Shown here in pieces: positions 6,565 to 10,268 of a stretch of DNA of 10,268 nucleotides. Location of the stretch: NCBI GenBank assembly GCA_050050615.1, contig JASFTV010000106.1, forward strand, positions 1 to 10,268, written 5' to 3'. A model generated the notes under the pieces. The model saw only the letters and a list, made by a program, of their open reading frames with translations. It was not told where the DNA came from and searched no databases. Position numbers and translations under genes: made by a program. The stretch's first letter is position 1. The number at the start of each line of letters is the position of its first letter. The DNA is from JASFTV01 sp050050615. GTDB taxonomy: Bacteria > Desulfobacterota > DSM-4660 > Desulfatiglandales > HGW-15.

Positions 6565-7323
6565 CTAGCTGAAGAGCCTTTTGACATATCCAAGGCAACC
6601 CTCGATCTCCGTGGGGCTTAGTTCCAGAGTGATCGTGCGGGAGTAGCCGATCTCCTTGAGATTTCCTAGGATTTCTTTGAAATCCACAATGCCTTCTCCG
6701 GGAGGGAGGTGAATATCATCCAGATACGAGGATCCTCCCTTGTTATCATGCATGTGAATATGTTTTATCCGTTCCGGATACAGCTTGATGAACCCGTAGC
6801 TTCTGTTTTCTGTTGTAAGAAGTTGGGCGTGACCGAGATCAAGGGTCATGTATAGGCTTGGCAGCTCCTTGAAGGGCATCTCCAGGTCAGAGGCTCGTTC
6901 ACTCAGGTTTTCAAGGCAAACCATAATGCAAGCATCGACCGCCCTTTTGATAATTCTCCTGAGTAGGTCGATCTTAAAAGCGATCGCTTCCTCTCTGACG
7001 AAGCGAGGATCCAGCCACAGATGAATGGTGAGAATGGACATCTCCAACTGTTTCATGTCTGCCAGAATTTCCGTTACCTTTGGAAAGTACTTTCTCTCAA
7101 GCGCCTCGGTATCATTGGGATCCCCCTCCCGAGGTCCATGGCAAAGGTAGTAAAGGCCCAGATCATCCTTTAGCCGCTTGTAAGCCTTGATGTGGGCTGT
7201 AAACGCTCGTGGATTGGTCACCGGGATTTCAGCAAATTGAAGGCCGAGTTCGTGGAGGTTTTCCACATCCTTTGGGGCCCTCGCAGTGCCCCCCAAGTGT
7301 ATGCCGAGATCGTCATTGGTCAT
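6565..7323 (-). CDS. AP-endonuclease-2-type TIM barrel (sugar phosphate isomerase/epimerase family)
   Basis: A 252-residue (beta/alpha)8 protein. The metal-site pattern of the endonuclease IV/xylose isomerase-like superfamily is nearly complete: H62 (LCHGP), H101 (IHLWL), E138 (CLENL), D162 and H165 (LDLGH), H190 (HIHMHD), D203 and H205 (LDDIHLPPGEG) and E234 (TLEL). The LPPGEG segment is typical of members annotated as sugar phosphate isomerase/epimerase. At 252 residues it is shorter than endonuclease IV (about 280), so an isomerase or epimerase is the more likely activity, but a nuclease is not excluded. The start ATG at 7323 lies inside a 7-base tandem repeat, has TGA immediately upstream in frame, and has no Shine-Dalgarno sequence. 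It follows the M29 gene by 46 bases, so co-transcription is likely. Confidence 0.85.
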   Translation of the reverse strand: MTNDDLGIHLGGTARAPKDVENLHELGLQFAEIPVTNPRAFTAHIKAYKRLKDDLGLYYLCHGPREGDPNDTEALERKYFPKVTEILADMKQLEMSILTIHLWLDPRFVREEAIAFKIDLLRRIIKRAVDACIMVCLENLSERASDLEMPFKELPSLYMTLDLGHAQLLTTENRSYGFIKLYPERIKHIHMHDNKGGSSYLDDIHLPPGEGIVDFKEILGNLKEIGYSRTITLELSPTEIEGCLGYVKRLFS

Positions 7324-7339
7324 TTGTCATTCGTCATTG
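7312..7339. repeat. Four tandem 7-base repeats containing the TIM-barrel start codon
   Basis: On the + strand GTCATTG, GTCATTT, GTCATTC and GTCATTG occupy 7312-7318, 7319-7325, 7326-7332 and 7333-7339. On the coding strand this gives four ATGAC units in successive frames. Only the ATG at 7323-7321 opens the gene. The ATG at 7337 starts a five-codon frame (MTNDK) whose TGA overlaps the true start as ATGA. Confidence 0.9.
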
Positions 7340-7369
7340 GATAAGTGAGGTAAAATGAGCTAAAGTGCC

Positions 7370-8569
7370 TTAATATTTAAACACGCCATTTTCATAGATG
7401 ATGATTTTTTCTCCTGATGCGAGTTGGGCAATCACGGTTTTATCCTCGGTGTTCACCAGGTCCCAATGAATGGCTGAATCATTAAGCCCGAGTCTCTTTT
7501 TTCTTTCCTTAGTCAGCTTAGAAGGGTCTCCAGCATAGGTATCCGTGTAAGAGGCTCCCAGAGCGAGATGACAGTTCCCATAACGACCGCCATAATTCTC
7601 ATCATAGAGCGTATTGGCCATAAAGCGGTTTATCCTTGAAAACCTTTTGTCTGTAAGCGAGAATTCCCCTACCCTGCCGGCACCTTTGTCTGTGGACAAG
7701 ATCTTCGTGACAAAGGGTTCACCTTTTCTGGCTTCCACTTTGACAACTGAGCCCTTCTCAAATGTCATCCGCACCCCTTCCGCGTAATTACCGCTTCGAT
7801 ATGAGGGTTGGTCAGCATAGTATACCCCTTCGGTTCCACGCCAATCCGGGGAGAGGAAGATTTCAAAACTGGGAATATTATGCCCGGAGATACCGATCCA
7901 TTTCCTCTGTTTTCCCGGTGTAAGTTTGATATGCATATGCTCGGACTCAATATGAAGGGTTCTCACATCCATGCTGTTCATCCATCTTTTAATGGCCATG
8001 GCATTCTTGTAAATCGTCTTCCACGCCTGAACAGGATCCATTTTATCGAGGTAGCAGGCCTTGCTCACCTGTGAGGTATACTGCCTCATGGTCAGTTTTG
8101 CCTTCTTGGCCAGTTCGGGAGTCGGAAATAGACAGAGGCTCCACCCAAACTTCCCCTTTTCTTCTCGGTTATCCAGTATGTCACGTAGCGCCTTTCTGGC
8201 GATCGCAGCTTTAGAGATTCTCCGTGGATCTATGTCCGCCAGATGGGTGAGGGAATCGGGCGCATGAAGATAGATACTCCCGTTTAGATGACTGCAGAAG
8301 GCCTTTTCGCCGGGCGGGTGAAAGATGAGCTGTCTGTTATTCGCCTTTTCATAAAAATGTCGTTCCATCCTCGGTGTCCCTCCGAGATGCAGGACAGGAT
8401 TCATGCCCATGTCAAGAAGTTTGCCTTGCAGGTTTTCAGCCATTTTTATCGCCGCAAGATCATACCGGATGAGTATAATGTCCTGTTTCTTGAATCTCTC
8501 CTTTCTCGCGGTCTTCAAGGCCCAAAGCAAGACATCCGAATATTTGTCGATCTTCTTCTCTGTAAGCAT
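7370..8569 (-). CDS. M29 family metallo-aminopeptidase (aminopeptidase T/AmpS-like)
   Basis: A 399-residue cytoplasmic peptidase that removes N-terminal amino acids, with a two-metal site. All five expected metal ligands are visible: E236 in NIPSFEIF, E302 in GRVGEFSL, H334 in GNCHLALGAS, and H368/D370 in AIHWDLV. Their spacing fits the family. The frame extends 30 codons further upstream to 8659, but I chose the ATG at 8569. AGGAG at 8583-8579 is nine bases ahead of it, the product then begins at the normal family position, and the longer form would overlap the diiron gene by 68 bases. The gap to that upstream gene is then 22 bases, and the TIM-barrel gene follows after 46, so all three are likely in one operon. 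Confidence 0.93.
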   Translation of the reverse strand: MLTEKKIDKYSDVLLWALKTARKERFKKQDIILIRYDLAAIKMAENLQGKLLDMGMNPVLHLGGTPRMERHFYEKANNRQLIFHPPGEKAFCSHLNGSIYLHAPDSLTHLADIDPRRISKAAIARKALRDILDNREEKGKFGWSLCLFPTPELAKKAKLTMRQYTSQVSKACYLDKMDPVQAWKTIYKNAMAIKRWMNSMDVRTLHIESEHMHIKLTPGKQRKWIGISGHNIPSFEIFLSPDWRGTEGVYYADQPSYRSGNYAEGVRMTFEKGSVVKVEARKGEPFVTKILSTDKGAGRVGEFSLTDKRFSRINRFMANTLYDENYGGRYGNCHLALGASYTDTYAGDPSKLTKERKKRLGLNDSAIHWDLVNTEDKTVIAQLASGEKIIIYENGVFKY

Positions 8570-8578
8570 GATCTGAAA

Positions 8579-8583
8579 CTCCT
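8579..8583 (-). promoter_or_regulatory. Ribosome binding site that fixes the M29 start
   Basis: AGGAG on the - strand, nine bases before the ATG at 8569, in the gap between the diiron gene and the peptidase gene. It argues against the longer frame starting at 8659. Confidence 0.8.
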
Positions 8584-8591
8584 GTGGCTTT

Positions 8592-9065
8592 CTAAGCGCT
8601 TTCGACAGAAACGGTTCTGTAATCCTCCAAGAGCTTAATGTGCCGATTCTCTTCCTCAATGATCTCGTTCAATTTTTCTAAGGTATCCGCATCCTCGATG
8701 AAGCTGCCAATCAACTCAAAGAAGAGAATTGTGTCTCTTTCAAACTCAAGGGCCATTTGAAGGAAATCTTCGGCTTTTTCCATCTCAGACAGATTCACCT
8801 CTTCCAAAGAGAAGCGTTGCCCGCCCAAGATCTCCTGCAAGACGGCACTACCTGCCTCATCCAAAGCGGGCTGGCCCTTTTCAGAATGGAATGCCTCTTT
8901 TTTCTGCGTAAAGGTCTCAATATGTTTGACCTCTTCGTCGGCCAAATATTCTAGTAGGGACCTGAGCTGTGGACTCGAGACCTTTCTTGAAGCCTCTCGA
9001 TAGAACGACTCTCCGTTTTTTTCTATCTGAACGGCGAGCGCATAAATTTCGCTGACAGAAAACAT
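8592..9065 (-). CDS. Rubrerythrin/ferritin-like diiron protein, no rubredoxin domain
   Basis: A 157-residue four-helix diiron protein. Iron ligands are visible in two halves: E15 (IEKNGESFY) with E45xxH48 (DEEVKH), and E109 (EFERDTILFF) with E139xxH142 (EENRHI). Rubrerythrins reduce peroxide in anaerobes; this one has no cysteine at all, so it lacks the usual C-terminal rubredoxin iron site. It would need an external electron donor or act in another way (for example iron handling). The N-terminus FSVSEIYALAVQIEKNG is a normal start for this subfamily, although no clear Shine-Dalgarno sequence precedes the ATG at 9065. It is the first gene of the - strand cluster, 22 bases ahead of the M29 gene, and its upstream region runs into the repeat cluster. 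Confidence 0.9.
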   Translation of the reverse strand: MFSVSEIYALAVQIEKNGESFYREASRKVSSPQLRSLLEYLADEEVKHIETFTQKKEAFHSEKGQPALDEAGSAVLQEILGGQRFSLEEVNLSEMEKAEDFLQMALEFERDTILFFELIGSFIEDADTLEKLNEIIEEENRHIKLLEDYRTVSVESA

Positions 9066-9119
9066 GTTTGACCCGAAGCAAGATAGGGGTTCTTACAAAA
9101 TGGCGCCAGCGCTACCTCC

Positions 9120-9271
9120 AGTACTTAGTTGCGGAAGTCCGGGTTATGTCATTTCGACCCCTTCGAGTGCCTCAGGGGAAACGCCGGGAGAAATCTTCTT
9201 TGATGTTATTAGAGATTTCTCAGTCACTTCGTTCCTTCGAAGTGACACCCTTATTTATGCAACTAAGTACT
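9120..9271. repeat. MITE-like palindromic element with 13-base inverted ends
   Basis: AGTACTTAGTTGC (9120-9132) and GCAACTAAGTACT (9259-9271) are perfect 13-base inverted ends of a 152-base element. Nested inside are TGTCATTTCGA (9147-9157) facing TCGAAGTGACA (9237-9247), with one mismatch, and GAGAAATCT (9188-9196) facing AGATTTCTC (9213-9221). There is no coding capacity. It resembles non-autonomous intergenic palindromes common in some Desulfobacterota; that resemblance is from memory. Confidence 0.8.
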
Positions 9272-9292
9272 CGTGCTTGATTGCATAAATAA
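9251..9292. repeat. Inverted repeat overlapping the end of the first element
   Basis: TTATTTATGCAA (9251-9262) and TTGCATAAATAA (9281-9292) are perfect 12-base arms around an 18-base loop. The left arm overlaps the right end of the 152-base element, so the two foldings exclude each other. Confidence 0.75.
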
Positions 9293-9446
9293 CCGTTACA
9301 AAAAAAGCGGTCATTGCGAGCGAAGCGAAGCAATCTCATATTTTGAAAGCCTGTGTTTTCAATATCTTCCAAGAGATTGCTTCGTCGCCTTCGGCTCCTC
9401 GCAATGACTTCATAATATCTTGGATTAATGCAATTAACTACTAGTG
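9257..9446. repeat. Imperfect 19-base direct repeats flanking the CATTGCGAG palindrome
   Basis: ATGCAACTAAGTACTCGTG (9257-9275) and ATGCAATTAACTACTAGTG (9428-9446) agree at 16 of 19 positions. A third, inverted copy of the core is at 9120-9132. The layout suggests one palindrome inserted into or beside an older one, or a duplicated end. Confidence 0.6.
9310..9408. repeat. CATTGCGAG-type palindromic intergenic repeat
   Basis: GTCATTGCGAG (9310-9320) faces CTCGCAATGAC (9398-9408), and CGAAGCAATCTC (9326-9337) faces GAGATTGCTTCG (9373-9384), with a 35-base centre. Frames across it give the familiar spurious RFARND peptide. I know this repeat type as widespread and multi-copy in several bacterial groups; it is probably a non-autonomous mobile element or a transcript-end structure. 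Confidence 0.85.
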
Positions 9447-9471
9447 AGCCCCGGATTTCAGGGAGCTTAAA

Positions 9472-9511
9472 TTTGAATTCTCCACTGCTTGCAGCGCGGG
9501 AGGGATTCAAA
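9472..9511. repeat. Third palindrome (TTTGAAT...ATTCAAA)
   Basis: TTTGAAT (9472-9478) pairs with ATTCAAA (9505-9511), CTCC (9480-9483) with GGAG (9499-9502), and CTGC (9485-9488) with GCAG (9491-9494), making a nearly continuous hairpin. No T tract follows. It is probably another intergenic repeat family. Confidence 0.6.
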
Positions 9512-9584
9512 CGAGAAGTTAAGATCCTTTTCGAGGCGAAAGTTCGGTTAGCCTTACGCCATGGGAGCGATAACATCGCCTTAG

Positions 9585-9607
9585 ATAAAATCGTGCAATG
9601 ATTTTAT
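9585..9607. repeat. AT-rich hairpin in the leader of the MBL gene
   Basis: ATAAAATC (9585-9592) pairs with GATTTTAT (9600-9607) across a seven-base loop. It is A/T-rich and weak. It could bind a regulator or be chance. The remaining bases 9512-9643 show nothing else I can name. Confidence 0.3.
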
Positions 9608-9643
9608 TACATTTTCCAAAAAATAGATAGGGCTTGAAACGGG

Positions 9644-9693
9644 CCGCTTTCGAAAGCAAGCGGGGTTGACAAGCCTAAGTTATCACTTAATTT
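9644..9693 (+). promoter_or_regulatory. Possible promoter with palindrome upstream of the MBL gene
   Basis: A perfect -35 box TTGACA (9666-9671) is followed after 16 bases by TAATTT (9688-9693), a poor -10. Just ahead lies the palindrome GCTTTCGAAAGC (9646-9657), embedded in CCGCTT...AAGCGG (9644-9663), a plausible operator or old terminator stem. The distance to the start codon is about 66 bases. Confidence 0.35.
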
Positions 9694-9759
9694 TTTCAAG
9701 TAAGGTTTTGGCCACCAAGACGTCCTAGACCTTCCAAAAAGCGTAGAGGAGTTCTGACC

Positions 9760-10268
9760 ATGCTTAGAAGACTGATCGTTGGCCCGTATCAGGCCAACTG
9801 TTATATACTGGGTTGTAAAGAGACAAATGAGGGGGCGGTCATTGACCCTGGGGATGAAGTTCCTCGTATTATCAATGAGATATCACTCCATGGCCTGAGG
9901 ATCCGCTATATCCTCATTACCCATGGCCACATTGATCACACAGGAGGCGCGGCTGAGCTCAGAAGGATCACGAAGGCGCGCCTATTGATCCATGCACATG
10001 ACGCACCCGGCCTCAGTATCAGACCGGAAGCCTTTCTCCGTGACACCCAGCAAATCCGATTGGGGAACTATACCGTATCCGTAATTCACACACCGGGACA
10101 TTCCCCGGGCGGCGTCTGCTTTTACGCGCCGGGTGCCGTATTCACCGGTGACACACTCTTTGCCGGGTCAGTGGGGCGCACAGACTTTCCGGGTGGGGAT
10201 CATCACCAGTTGGTGGACGGGGTCCGCAAAAAGATCTTTCCCTTGGGCGATGATTTGAGGGTGTACCC
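9760..10268 (+). CDS. Metallo-beta-lactamase-fold hydrolase, glyoxalase II-like (3' end outside window)
   Basis: ATG at 9760 has AGGAG at 9747-9751, eight bases upstream. The frame stays open to the window end (169 complete codons), so the gene is cut by the window. The protein has the MBL metal-binding motif THGHIDH (54-60), then H114 in TPGHSPGG and D131 in FTGDTLF, and the GSVGRTDFPGGD segment typical of the small hydroxyacylglutathione-hydrolase-like subfamily (about 200-210 residues in full). The sequence stops at RVYP, just where the next conserved PGHG histidine is expected. Likely a cytoplasmic thioester or glyoxalase II-type hydrolase, but the substrate is unknown. It is preceded by the repeat cluster and a possible promoter, so it is probably the first gene of its own unit. 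Confidence 0.92.
   Translation, partial: MLRRLIVGPYQANCYILGCKETNEGAVIDPGDEVPRIINEISLHGLRIRYILITHGHIDHTGGAAELRRITKARLLIHAHDAPGLSIRPEAFLRDTQQIRLGNYTVSVIHTPGHSPGGVCFYAPGAVFTGDTLFAGSVGRTDFPGGDHHQLVDGVRKKIFPLGDDLRVY

Noticed and set aside
8288..8638. 116-codon + strand frame antisense to the M29 gene
   Set aside because: A shadow of a strongly supported conserved gene on the opposite strand.
8570..8659. 30-codon N-terminal extension of the M29 peptidase
   Set aside because: It overlaps the diiron gene, does not resemble the family, and a good AGGAG site precedes the internal ATG at 8569.
9066..9110. TGGCGC...TTGT upstream of the rubrerythrin gene as a sigma-54 promoter
   Set aside because: GG-to-GC spacing does not fit and the -12 GC is absent.
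9220..9576. 118-codon - strand open frame
   Set aside because: It runs through the palindromic repeats and yields the RFARND-type peptide known from translated intergenic repeats; it has no domain and no ribosome site.

Overview
The window looks like ordinary chromosomal DNA from a Gram-negative, probably anaerobic bacterium. A Desulfobacterota (former Deltaproteobacteria) origin is the best guess. The reasons are a class A-type penicillin-binding protein next to a predicted lipoprotein, a rubrerythrin-type diiron protein, moderate GC, tightly packed genes, and intergenic palindromic repeats of the CATTGCGAG and TTTCGA...GAGAAATCT type that I associate with that group. This placement is inference; no rRNA or other marker gene is present.

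Layout. On the + strand, positions 2-3479 hold the 3' end of a penicillin-binding transpeptidase, an overlapping gene for a TPR-rich predicted lipoprotein, and a PfkB-family sugar kinase. Positions 3480-4053 have no convincing gene, but end in a textbook + strand intrinsic terminator about 460 bases past the kinase. On the - strand, positions 4054-9065 carry, in transcription order, a rubrerythrin/ferritin-like protein, an M29 aminopeptidase, an AP-endonuclease-2/sugar-isomerase-type TIM barrel, a DUF2784 membrane protein, a YprB-like DEDDy nuclease and DNA polymerase IV (dinB). They form two likely transcription units: rubrerythrin-M29-TIM barrel, then DUF2784-nuclease-dinB. A 132-base spacer with two hairpins separates the units. 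Positions 9066-9759 are a mosaic of palindromic repeats followed by a leader, and the + strand gene for a metallo-beta-lactamase-fold hydrolase starts at 9760 and runs off the end.

How genes may work together. The overlapping PBP and lipoprotein genes suggest an envelope job. The DEDDy nuclease and Pol IV genes are separated by only 4 bases and are probably translationally coupled, which suggests DNA repair or damage tolerance. The diiron protein, aminopeptidase and TIM barrel look like general stress and housekeeping functions.

I see no phage, CRISPR, toxin-antitoxin, defence or biosynthetic cluster, and no clear undescribed system. The most interesting items are the unexplained 3480-3974 segment ahead of the orphan terminator, the coupled nuclease-Pol IV pair, a 7-base tandem repeat that contains the start codon of the TIM-barrel gene, and the nested repeat cluster at 9120-9511.
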